From assembly GCA_035938265.1 (NCBI GenBank), contig DASZHA010000084.1, forward strand, positions 1-47,182: a stretch of 47,182 nucleotides of DNA, given 5' to 3'. A program made the translations under genes and the position numbers. The stretch comes from DASZHA01 sp035938265 (GTDB lineage: Bacteria > Chloroflexota > Dormibacteria > DASZGP01). Positions 14,949 through 22,756 of the stretch are shown piece after piece (within the stretch, counting starts at the first letter, position 1; each line of letters starts with the position of its first letter). The notes under the pieces are model-generated. The model worked only from the letters and a program-made list of their open reading frames with translations, did no database searches and was not told where the DNA came from.

Positions 14949-15607
14949 ACCGTTCCATCGCGCATCTCGAGGACCTGGTCGCAGCCCGCCGTCATGCCGA
15001 CGTCGTGGGTCACGACCATCACCGCGCCATGGCTGCGGTACTCGCCCAGCAGGCTGATCACCTCACGGCCGGTGCGCTGGTCCAGGGACGCGGTCGGCTC
15101 GTCGGCGAAGATCACCGCCGGCTTGGCCACCATGGCGCGGGCCACGGCCACCCGCTGCCGTTCTCCCACCGAGAGCTGGTACGGCCGCTGGTTCAGCTTC
15201 TCGCCGAGGCCCAGCCGACGCAGTAGCCGCACCGCCTGGTCCTTGGCGCCGGGGTCTCGCGGCCGGGCGCCCACCAGGACGTTCTCGACGCAGCCGAGGT
15301 AGTTGATAAGGAAGTGTTGCTGGAAGATGAAGCCGAACTCCGCCCGTCGCAGCGCCGCCACTCCCGCCTCCCCGAGCCGGCGGTAGTCCATCTCACCGAA
15401 CCGGACGTTACCCGCGGTGGGCGTTCGCAATCCCGACAGCATGTAGAGGAGGGAGCTCTTGCCCGATCCCGACGGTCCCACGACCGCAAGGAAGCTGTGG
15501 CCAGGGAGCTCCACGTCCGCGTCGCGCACGGCGGTGAAGTCGCGGCCGGAGCCGCCGTAACGAAGGGTGAGGCCCTCGGCCCGCAGCACCGGCGCCGGCT
15601 CGGCCAT
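14900..15607 (-). CDS. ABC transporter ATPase, MacB/LolD type
   Basis: 235 aa ATPase: Walker A GPSGSGKSS, Q-loop FIFQQHFLINYL, signature LSVGERQRVAVARAM, Walker B VIFADEPTASLD and H-loop VVTHD. The sequence is closest in style to LolD/MacB/FtsE, which pair with FtsX-like permeases and do mechanotransmission or extrusion rather than solute uptake. ATG 15607 overlaps the permease stop by one nt (TGATG). Its 3' end overlaps the convergent glycosyltransferase gene. Confidence 0.92.
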   Translation of the reverse strand: MAEPAPVLRAEGLTLRYGGSGRDFTAVRDADVELPGHSFLAVVGPSGSGKSSLLYMLSGLRTPTAGNVRFGEMDYRRLGEAGVAALRRAEFGFIFQQHFLINYLGCVENVLVGARPRDPGAKDQAVRLLRRLGLGEKLNQRPYQLSVGERQRVAVARAMVAKPAVIFADEPTASLDQRTGREVISLLGEYRSHGAVMVVTHDVGMTAGCDQVLEMRDGTVHAAASPEPAGSRTSR

Positions 15608-17448
15608 CAGTCGCGCCTCTCGATGATGGCGATGGGGTCGAGCCGCCAGAGCTGCCAGAGCAGGGTCCCCAGCGAGAAGACCAGGACCATCACCGGCACC
15701 GGCAGCGTGGCGCGCATCAGGATGCCCGGGTCGAAGACCCGCAGGACCAGGCCGTGGGGGTACATGTAGGTGGCGTCGAACCAGGCCAGGGCCGCCGCGC
15801 CGACGATGCCGCCCAGGACCCAGGCGCCGAGCACCACCAGCGCGCTCTCGGTGACCACCTTGAGGGACAGCTGCCGGCGGGGGTAGCCCAGCGCCGCCAG
15901 CAGGCCGAACTCGTTCATCCGCTGCCGGAAGTAGAGGTTGTTGAGCAGCCCGATGACCAGCGCCAGGGTCAGCGCCACCGCCAGGGTCAGGAAGTCGTCG
16001 ATCCGCTGCAGGTTGACGAGGAGGTCGTCGATCTTGCCCTGCACGAACGGCCCGTCGAAGATCCGGTACGGCTGGCCGTTGACGATGTCGTGGAGCCCGG
16101 CGCGACTGGACTCCAGCTGGCCGGGCTTGGGCAGTACCACCAGCGCCTGGAAGCGACGGGCCCCGAAGTAGTTGCTGACCATGTACTCCCGAGGGATGAA
16201 GCCCAGCCGCACCGGCCCGCTGAGCAGCCCCACGATCTTGAAGTGCTCCGGCAGCGAATCCAGCTCGTTGACGTCGGAGCCGACGAGGTCACCGATTTTG
16301 ACGCCGCGGGCTCGGGCCACCTCCTCACTGAGCACGATCTCGGCCGCATCCTGGCGAGGCAGGCGGCCGGCACTGACGCGGTCGCCGTAGTAGCCCATCA
16401 CCTCCCGGGTGTCCTGCTCGGTGAGCCCGAAGAGGTCGAAGTTGGCGTTGCCGGCCAGCATGTTCAGGTCGATGTTGGAGTACGTGTCGCGTAGAACCTT
16501 GTCGACCCCCGGGAGCGCGCGTGCCTTCGACTCGATGGCGTCGATGTTGCCCTGTGGCCCGCCCAGCGCCTCCAGCTTCTGCTGCAGCTCACCCAGCTGG
16601 CCGTTGAGGTCGTCAAGGGCGCCGGTGGCCGGCGGCAGGTTTGGGAGGGTGGCGCTCAGCTTGGGCAGCGTGGGCAGCGTCACCGCCGCGCTGGCAGACG
16701 CCATGGCGGCGCGCAGCGCCGCGGTCTGGCCCTGCACCGAGTTGAGGTCATTGCTGAGCGCGCCGGCGCTGGCGGCGGCCCGACTGGCGTCGTCCGAGAT
16801 CGCCTGGTAGTTGGTGGTGTCGGGCTGCAGCAGGCTGGTGAAGTCGTGGGGCTGCTGCAGGTAGGCGACCAGGGTATCGAGGTCATTGGGGTTCTTCTGC
16901 AGCCTGTCGAGGAGGGCGAGCAACTCCTGCTGCTGGCTCTGTTGCCGCTGGGCCTGCTGCAGCTCGGCGGACAGCCGAGTCAGGTCGGCCTGCAGGTTCC
17001 TGCCGTGCTGCGAGGCGCCGCCCAGGCTGGCCTCCAATGCTGCAGTCGAGGGCGTGGTCGCGCGCAGCTGCTGGGGCAGGCTCTGAAGCTCCTTGGCGTA
17101 TGCCTGCACGTCCTGCATCTGCTGCATCACCTGGGCCAGGCTGCCCGCGGCGTTGGCGTCGGCGGTGCCGCCGGCGGCCAGCTTAGCGCGCTGCTGCTTG
17201 AGGCTGTCGAGCGTTGCGGCGATCGGCTTGTAGGCGTCCTGGCTGCTGTTCACCCTCGGCGCCACCACCTCGACCTGGCCGTAGCTGCCGAAGATGGCGT
17301 AGGCCGTGTCGCGAGCCGAGCCCACCAGCGACTGCACCACCATCATCAGGGCCACCGCCAGGGTCAGGATTATGAGCAGGGGGATGGTCTTGCGCTTGTT
17401 GCGGGCGTAGTAGGTGAAGACCGACAGGGGCCGGGGCCGGCCCATCAT
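15607..17448 (-). CDS. FtsX/MacB-type ABC permease with large coiled-coil ectodomain
   Basis: 613 aa. One membrane helix at about 22-43, a very large extracytoplasmic region (about 45-475), then three membrane helices (about 485-505, 527-552, 572-600), the MacB topology. Residues about 75-330 are Gln/Ala/Leu-rich helix with heptad-like repeats (RLSAELQQAQRQQSQQQELL), unlike the compact ectodomain of MacB. The rest resembles MacB_PCD (VEVVAPR; YYGDRVSAGRLP; EIVLSEEVARARGVKIGD). It starts at ATG 17448 inside the gltX stop (ATGA). It probably acts on lipoproteins, lipids or wall enzymes at the outer face of the membrane. Confidence 0.85.
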   Translation of the reverse strand: MMGRPRPLSVFTYYARNKRKTIPLLIILTLAVALMMVVQSLVGSARDTAYAIFGSYGQVEVVAPRVNSSQDAYKPIAATLDSLKQQRAKLAAGGTADANAAGSLAQVMQQMQDVQAYAKELQSLPQQLRATTPSTAALEASLGGASQHGRNLQADLTRLSAELQQAQRQQSQQQELLALLDRLQKNPNDLDTLVAYLQQPHDFTSLLQPDTTNYQAISDDASRAAASAGALSNDLNSVQGQTAALRAAMASASAAVTLPTLPKLSATLPNLPPATGALDDLNGQLGELQQKLEALGGPQGNIDAIESKARALPGVDKVLRDTYSNIDLNMLAGNANFDLFGLTEQDTREVMGYYGDRVSAGRLPRQDAAEIVLSEEVARARGVKIGDLVGSDVNELDSLPEHFKIVGLLSGPVRLGFIPREYMVSNYFGARRFQALVVLPKPGQLESSRAGLHDIVNGQPYRIFDGPFVQGKIDDLLVNLQRIDDFLTLAVALTLALVIGLLNNLYFRQRMNEFGLLAALGYPRRQLSLKVVTESALVVLGAWVLGGIVGAAALAWFDATYMYPHGLVLRVFDPGILMRATLPVPVMVLVFSLGTLLWQLWRLDPIAIIERRD

Positions 17449-18926
17449 GGCGACGCCTCATCCTCGGCGATGGCGGGCTTTTGGCTGGCTGCAGCCCCGG
17501 TGCTGCCGGCAACGGTGGCGATGGCCGCGTCCAGCCGGGCCAGGACCTCGTCCTGGCCCAGGATCGACGACGACTCCAGCAACGGCAGCGATTGGCGGCT
17601 GCCGATGATCGCGACGCGGAGGGCCATGAAGAGGTCGCCCGCCTTCCAACCGTGCTTCTCCGCGACCTGGCGCAGGGCCGCCTCCAGTCCCGGCCCGGGC
17701 TCGCCCGCGGCGAACACCGCGCGAGCCTCCTCCAGCACCGCGGCCGCCTCCGCCGCGTCGCTGCCCTTCGACACCAGGCCCTCGGGGTAGTCATAAGGCC
17801 GCTCGACGAAGAAGCGCACCAGGTCGGCCGCCTCGGCCAGCTTGGTGATTCGGGTCTGGACCAACGGCGTGGCCTGGGCCAGCAGGTCGTCGCCGATCTC
17901 ATCAGGCACGAAGGGCCGCAGCCGCCGCGACAGCTCACCTGGAGCGAGGCGGCGGATGTGCTCAGCGTTGACGCTGTCCAGCTTGGCCTGGTCGAAGACA
18001 GCGGGGCTGGACTGGACCTTCTCCAGCTCGAAGGCCCGGACCAGGCCATCGAGGTCGAACAGCTCCTCGCCGGTGCCCGGTGACCAGCCGAGGAAGGCGA
18101 GGAAGTTGTTCATCGCCTCGGGCAGGTAGCCCATTTCGCGGTACTCCAGCAGGGAGGCGGCGCCGTGCCGCTTGGAGAGCTTGGCGCGGTCGGGGCCCAA
18201 CACCAGGGGCAGGTGCACGAAGGTTGGCGGATCCCAGCCCAGCATCTGGTAGAGGAGCACGTGCTTGGGGGTCGAGGGCAGCCACTCCTCGCCCCGGATG
18301 ACGTGGGTCATCGCCATCTCGTGGTCGTCGACGGTGGCGGCCAGGTGGTAAGTGGGAAAGCCGTCGGACTTGAGCAGGACCTGGTCGTCCAGGGTTGAGT
18401 TGTCGAACTCCAGCCGGCCCCGAAGCAGGTCGTCGACCACGGTCTTTCCGTCCGGGATACGCATCCGGACGACACCGGGTTCGCCGGCGGCCAGGCGCTG
18501 CTTCAGCTCCGAGGGATCGAGGTTTCGGCAGTGCCCGTCATACCGGGTTGGCAGGTGGGCCCGCTCCTGCTCCTTGCGCAGGGCCTCGAGGCGCTTGGGG
18601 GTGCAGAAGCAGTAGTAGGCGTGGCCAGCCTCGACCAGGCGCTGGGCCGCCGCCTGGTAGAGCGACAGGCGTTCCGACTGGAAATAGGGTGCGTAGGGTC
18701 CGCCCACCTCGGGGCCCTCGTCCCACTGCAGCCCCAGCCAACGGATGCCCTCGAGGATGCTCGCCAGGCTCTCGGGATCGTATCGCTTCTGGTCCGTGTC
18801 CTCGATTCGGAGAACGAACTGGCCGCGCATCTTGCGGGCAAACAGATAGTTGAACAGCACCGTACGGGCCCCACCCAGGTGCAGCGCACCCGTGGGGCTG
18901 GGGGCATACCTGTCTCTTACCGGCAC
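17445..18926 (-). CDS. gltX: Glutamyl-tRNA synthetase
   Basis: Class I aminoacyl-tRNA synthetase charging tRNA-Glu (and in many bacteria tRNA-Gln, for amidation). 493 aa. HIGH motif appears as PSPTGALHLGGAR (residues 9-21), KMSKS as AKLSKRHG, and the zinc-site remnants CFC and HCRNL are present. WDEGPEVGGPYAPYFQS and HVIRGEEWLPSTPKH are conserved. Start is GTG 18926, six nt after TAGCAT, so leaderless initiation is likely. Both tRNA-Gln and tRNA-Glu genes lie in this window. Followed by an overlapping ABC permease gene. Confidence 0.97.
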   Translation of the reverse strand: MPVRDRYAPSPTGALHLGGARTVLFNYLFARKMRGQFVLRIEDTDQKRYDPESLASILEGIRWLGLQWDEGPEVGGPYAPYFQSERLSLYQAAAQRLVEAGHAYYCFCTPKRLEALRKEQERAHLPTRYDGHCRNLDPSELKQRLAAGEPGVVRMRIPDGKTVVDDLLRGRLEFDNSTLDDQVLLKSDGFPTYHLAATVDDHEMAMTHVIRGEEWLPSTPKHVLLYQMLGWDPPTFVHLPLVLGPDRAKLSKRHGAASLLEYREMGYLPEAMNNFLAFLGWSPGTGEELFDLDGLVRAFELEKVQSSPAVFDQAKLDSVNAEHIRRLAPGELSRRLRPFVPDEIGDDLLAQATPLVQTRITKLAEAADLVRFFVERPYDYPEGLVSKGSDAAEAAAVLEEARAVFAAGEPGPGLEAALRQVAEKHGWKAGDLFMALRVAIIGSRQSLPLLESSSILGQDEVLARLDAAIATVAGSTGAAASQKPAIAEDEASP

Positions 18927-18932
18927 GCCTTG

Positions 18933-18938
18933 ATGCTA
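18933..18938 (-). promoter_or_regulatory. -10 hexamer TAGCAT before gltX
   Basis: TAGCAT on the minus strand six nt upstream of GTG 18926, the spacing of leaderless promoters. No strong -35. Confidence 0.45.
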
Positions 18939-18955
18939 CGGCGAGGCGGCGCGGC

Positions 18956-19888
18956 TCAGCCCGGGATCGATATGAGCTGGGTCTTGACCTCCTTGAGCTC
19001 GGTCGCGAATTCGATGCCCAGTTCCTCGGCCTGGTCCTGCAGGTCGGACGGCGACTTGGCCGTGACCGCGTCGGCCAGGAAGGCCCTGAGCGTCGCGGGA
19101 CGACGGGCCCTGGGCATGATCGCGTCAAGCGACTTGGCGCACATGCTGGCCTTGGCGCGGCGTGGCTCGGCGTCGACAAAGCCGACGATCACGTCCAGCG
19201 CGTCCTCCAGCACCGCTTCGCGCCGCCGCAGCTGGGTCAGGGCGGCGGTCCGTTGCCGTCGCTCGGAGAGGGCAGCCTTGCCCACGGGGACGATCTCCTC
19301 CGCTGACGGCGACGGGCCGGCAGACTTGGCGGCGGGCTGCGGCCCAGTCTTGCCGTATCGGGCGCTCCGGAGCTTGGCCGGTGCGATGTCCGGCATGGCC
19401 CTTGGAGGGGCAGGCGCCGGGGCCGGGGGCTCGGGAGTGGGCGGTGCGGGTGCAGGGGGCGCGGCCTCAGATTTCGCCGCCGCGACTGGCACCGGCTTTA
19501 TCGCCGCTGCCTTCGGCGGTCTTGGCGCGGCTGCAGCCTTGCCGGGCTTTGGCGTCGCCTTGGCCGGGGCATCCGCGACCGTGGCGAGCACCGCCGCGAC
19601 CTCGCCAGGAGCCGTTTCGGCCACCTTTGGCGCGGTACCTCGCTTCGGCTTGGGAGCCTTCGACCTGGCCGCGGCGGCCCTCGTAGCGGTGCTCGGTCCC
19701 CAGGCCTTGCGAGGCTCGGGGCGCGCCGCCACGGCGCCGTCCACCCCGCCGGCAGTTGCAACTTCAGCCCTGCGCCGCCCCCGCCGGCCCACCACGTATG
19801 CCTGCCCGAAGTAGCCGAGGATCCCGATGGGGAGGCCGATCGCGAACGCGAGCCAGAGGGGAATTGAGGGGATCACCACGGGCACCAA
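18956..19888 (-). CDS. Membrane-anchored Ala/Pro-rich protein with helical C-terminal domain
   Basis: Up to 310 aa. An N-terminal membrane segment (about 9-30: LWLAFAIGLPIGILGYFGQAY) is followed by a basic patch (RRGRRRA). A long Ala/Pro/Lys low-complexity linker (about 45-200) contains PPAPAPPTPEPPAPAPAPP. A helical domain follows (about 215-310: RRREAVLEDALDVIVGFVDA). The topology puts the linker in the cytoplasm by the positive-inside rule. Start is TTG 19888 or the next GTG. No family recognised; it lies 29 nt upstream of gltX but with its own reading frame and no overlap. Confidence 0.65.
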   Translation of the reverse strand: MVPVVIPSIPLWLAFAIGLPIGILGYFGQAYVVGRRGRRRAEVATAGGVDGAVAARPEPRKAWGPSTATRAAAARSKAPKPKRGTAPKVAETAPGEVAAVLATVADAPAKATPKPGKAAAAPRPPKAAAIKPVPVAAAKSEAAPPAPAPPTPEPPAPAPAPPRAMPDIAPAKLRSARYGKTGPQPAAKSAGPSPSAEEIVPVGKAALSERRQRTAALTQLRRREAVLEDALDVIVGFVDAEPRRAKASMCAKSLDAIMPRARRPATLRAFLADAVTAKSPSDLQDQAEELGIEFATELKEVKTQLISIPG

Positions 19889-19994
19889 TTGTCGCCGATT
19901 GAATCGCGTACGGATGTTGACTCATTTGCAACAGCCTTAACCGTTATCCGAGGTCGGCGAGCGGAACTGGGGCGCGCTGTAAAGACATGTGAAT

Positions 19995-20011
19995 TGTGAC
20001 GGCTCTGTGAC
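19995..20011 (+). promoter_or_regulatory. Tandem TGTGAC repeat upstream of surface-protein cassette
   Basis: TGTGAC occurs at 19995-20000 and 20006-20011, exactly 11 nt apart, in the 246-nt gap before the sortase cassette. One helical turn spacing suits an activator binding as a direct-repeat dimer. A promoter proper is not clear; the repeat may be chance. Confidence 0.25.
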
Positions 20012-20134
20012 AGCGTGTAGCAGTTGTGCATCGGTCGAGACATACTGGCGTCTGGAGGATCAGACCAGCTATCACGCCTGGGTTCGCGGACCCGGTGAGC
20101 GGGTTCACGCCGTGGCGGGAGGGCCAACCGAAAA

Positions 20135-22108
20135 GTGAATCGCCTGCAGAGGCGCTTGGCGCGCCTGACGACTGCCGTCGTTGTCTTTGGCGTGATGTCT
20201 TTGAGCGCGGCGCCAGCGCTGGCTGCTGACCCCATCACCTACTACCAGGGGGCGGCGAACGGGCAGGCCCTCAGCATTTCGGCCAATCCCAACGCGGTGG
20301 TCAACCTCAACCTCGGCCTGCTCACGACCGAGCTGAGGTCGATCCTTCAGACCGCCGGCCTTAGCGGCACCACCATAGACGGGATTGTTTCTGGCCTCAC
20401 CAATCCCACCTCACCGCTGGCCGTCACCCTTGACGGGGCGACGTCGCAGGGTAAGGCGGCCACAGGACAGGCGCTCACCGGCGGAAGCGCTTCAACGACA
20501 CCGGTCTCCATAGACGACGCCGCGATCTCGACCGTGCTGGGGTTGCTCAAGACCGCGCTGACCAAGATCCCTGGTGCGCTCACAACCCAGCTGACGACGG
20601 AGCTGAACCTGGTGCTCACCAAGTTGGTCGCGCAGCTCGGGGGGCCTCTATCAGGTACCCAGCTCACCACCATCACCACTGACATCAACGCCATCACCGC
20701 TGCAATCAGCAACCTGGGCAACTCGATCTCAGACACGCTTGGTAACCCATCAGCGAACATCCTCAACAGCTACTCCGTCAACTTTCCCGACGAGATCAAC
20801 GACAGCAACGTGACCGCCAAGGGCGGGATCGTAACCTCGGGTCCGTTCACCCTTTCGAACTTCACCGCGCGGGCGATGCCCAGCGATGCGACGGGGTCTA
20901 ACAGCGTCACCAGCCTCAACCTCAGTCCCACCGGCGCTCTCTCCCTGGCCAACGTGCCGGCGGCGCTGAATGCGATCGTCACTGCCATTAACAAATTGGC
21001 CACGGACACCGCCGGCATCCTCAGCGTCTCCTTCAGCGGCCTCGGCCTGGGCACGGTCGGAACCATCCTCGGTGGCACGATCAACACCATCCTGACGCTG
21101 GTCAACGCGGCACTGGCCGCCGTTCTCGGCCCCCTGAACACGGCTTACAACACGCTCGTTACCACCGTCAACGGACTCCTCACCTCGCTGACTGGGCTGG
21201 GTCTGGGGACGCTGTCGCTTAACGACCTGCTGAGCACCGGCCCCTCGACCGCCCTGGCCACGGTCCTGCGCAAGAGCGACGGCACGGTCCAGGCCAACGC
21301 CATCGGCGACCTGGCCAACGTCAAGGTCCTGCAGCTGACCAACCCCAACCTGCTCAACGTCCTGAAGGCGATACCCGGTATCGGCAGCCTCGGCCTCAGC
21401 CTGGACAAGGCGCTGCTGACGCTGGACGCGGTCCACGGCACTTCCAACGTCACCCTGGACGGCACCAACCCGTCGAAGCAGTCGGCCACCGGCACGATCG
21501 CCGACATCTCGATCCTGGGGCAGAGCCTGAAGGCCCTCAGCGGCCTCAACATCGACGCGATCCTGCCCCCCGGCACGACCTGTGTCATGTCGATCCCCGG
21601 TGGCGTCAGCGGCACCGGCTGCGCCATCCCAGCCGTGCTGCCGGCGCTCCCCGGGACCCCGCTTGACGGGCTGATCACCATCACCCTGGCGCGCGGCGCC
21701 ACCGTCAACAGCACCGGGCCGGTCAAGAACGGGACCGCCGGCATCGTCACCCTCGAGGTGAGCGCCAACGTGGATTGCTCCAAGGTGCCTGGTCTGTCCA
21801 ACCTCGGCATCCTGGGCGCGCTGACGCTGTGTGGCAGTCCGCCGGCCGCAGCCCAGGGCGCCCGCGCCGCCGCCGCGCCTCGAGCGGCCACCGGGAATAT
21901 GCAGCTGTTGGACATCCAGGTCGGTGTTGCCAACAGCGCCGCCAGCCTGGAGCCGAGCACCCTGGGTGCCAGCTGCACCCAGAACTGCAACCCGGTGCAA
22001 GTTCCCAACACGGGCAGCTCCGAATGGTTGCTGGGCATTATTGGCGCCCTGCTGGTCCTCGCCGGCGCGGGCATCCAAGTCCTCCGGACACGGCCGGTAA
22101 AGGCCTAA
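20135..22108 (+). CDS. Secreted surface protein with VPNTG sorting signal
   Basis: 657 aa. Sec signal peptide (MNRLQRRLARLTTAVVVFG..., cleavage likely after APALA at about 31). The body is Asn/Thr/Ser/Leu-rich, beta-prone, with repeated leucine-rich helical stretches such as LNTAYNTLVTTVNGLLTSL. At the C-terminus are VPNTG, a hydrophobic segment (LLGIIGALLVLAGAGIQVL) and basic RTRPVKA: a sortase cell-wall sorting signal with V in place of L. A few Cys (for example GASCTQNC) may form disulfides. It is the first gene of a cassette with a sortase 57 nt downstream, so it is probably that enzyme's substrate. Similar to actinobacterial choice-of-anchor proteins in style; the body has no recognised fold. 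Start GTG 20135. Confidence 0.82.
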   Translation: MNRLQRRLARLTTAVVVFGVMSLSAAPALAADPITYYQGAANGQALSISANPNAVVNLNLGLLTTELRSILQTAGLSGTTIDGIVSGLTNPTSPLAVTLDGATSQGKAATGQALTGGSASTTPVSIDDAAISTVLGLLKTALTKIPGALTTQLTTELNLVLTKLVAQLGGPLSGTQLTTITTDINAITAAISNLGNSISDTLGNPSANILNSYSVNFPDEINDSNVTAKGGIVTSGPFTLSNFTARAMPSDATGSNSVTSLNLSPTGALSLANVPAALNAIVTAINKLATDTAGILSVSFSGLGLGTVGTILGGTINTILTLVNAALAAVLGPLNTAYNTLVTTVNGLLTSLTGLGLGTLSLNDLLSTGPSTALATVLRKSDGTVQANAIGDLANVKVLQLTNPNLLNVLKAIPGIGSLGLSLDKALLTLDAVHGTSNVTLDGTNPSKQSATGTIADISILGQSLKALSGLNIDAILPPGTTCVMSIPGGVSGTGCAIPAVLPALPGTPLDGLITITLARGATVNSTGPVKNGTAGIVTLEVSANVDCSKVPGLSNLGILGALTLCGSPPAAAQGARAAAAPRAATGNMQLLDIQVGVANSAASLEPSTLGASCTQNCNPVQVPNTGSSEWLLGIIGALLVLAGAGIQVLRTRPVKA

Positions 22109-22165
22109 GTCTCGAGGTGTTGGGGGTCGCGGCCACCACCGCGCCTCTCAATTAATTGACGGACG

Positions 22166-22756
22166 ATGCACCGAGCCAGCCGGATCAGGTTAGCCAGCTG
22201 GCTGATGTTTGGGATCGCGATCTCTCTCTTTCTCTACGTCGGCGCCAACGTCGGGTACCAGATAACCAGGCAGAACGAGCTCTCCGACGCCTGGAACAAG
22301 CAGCACACCACCGCCGCCAGCAATCAGCCGGGCCACTTGGTCAGCATGCATCGGCCCCGCCAGGCTGAGGGGATCCCACTGGCCAAGATCACCGTCCCCT
22401 CGATCAACTTCAGCGGCATCGTGCTCGAGGGAACCAACAACCAGGTCCTCTCGGGCGGCCCGGGCCACCTGACGGGCACGGCCTATCCGGGCGAGGCCGA
22501 CAACGTCGTCATCTCCAACCACAACTCCTACTCGCAACAGTGGGGCAGCCTCAAGAAGGGCGAATCCATCGACGTTGTCACCGACTACGGCAGCTTCACC
22601 TACAAGGTCACCGGCTTCAGGGTCGCCGAGTCCGACGACCTTTCGATCAGCGCCTCCACCGGCAAACCCAACCTGACCTTCACCACCTGCTGGCCACTGT
22701 GGGCGGGGGCCCTGGCACGCCAGCGCTACGTCGTCACGGCGGACCTTCAGTCATGA
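22166..22756 (+). CDS. Sortase (class D/E-like)
   Basis: 196 aa membrane transpeptidase. A single N-terminal membrane anchor (about 10-30) precedes the sortase barrel. The catalytic triad is complete: His119 in ISNHNSY, Cys175 in TFTTCWPLW and Arg187 in RQRYVV. The TCWP context resembles class D/E (TCYP, TCHP) rather than class A. It cleaves LPxTG-like signals and links the protein to peptidoglycan. The VPNTG protein upstream is the obvious substrate; the APNTG, LPNTA and LPNSS proteins elsewhere in the window are others. The stop overlaps the next gene by four nt (ATGA). Confidence 0.93.
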   Translation: MHRASRIRLASWLMFGIAISLFLYVGANVGYQITRQNELSDAWNKQHTTAASNQPGHLVSMHRPRQAEGIPLAKITVPSINFSGIVLEGTNNQVLSGGPGHLTGTAYPGEADNVVISNHNSYSQQWGSLKKGESIDVVTDYGSFTYKVTGFRVAESDDLSISASTGKPNLTFTTCWPLWAGALARQRYVVTADLQS

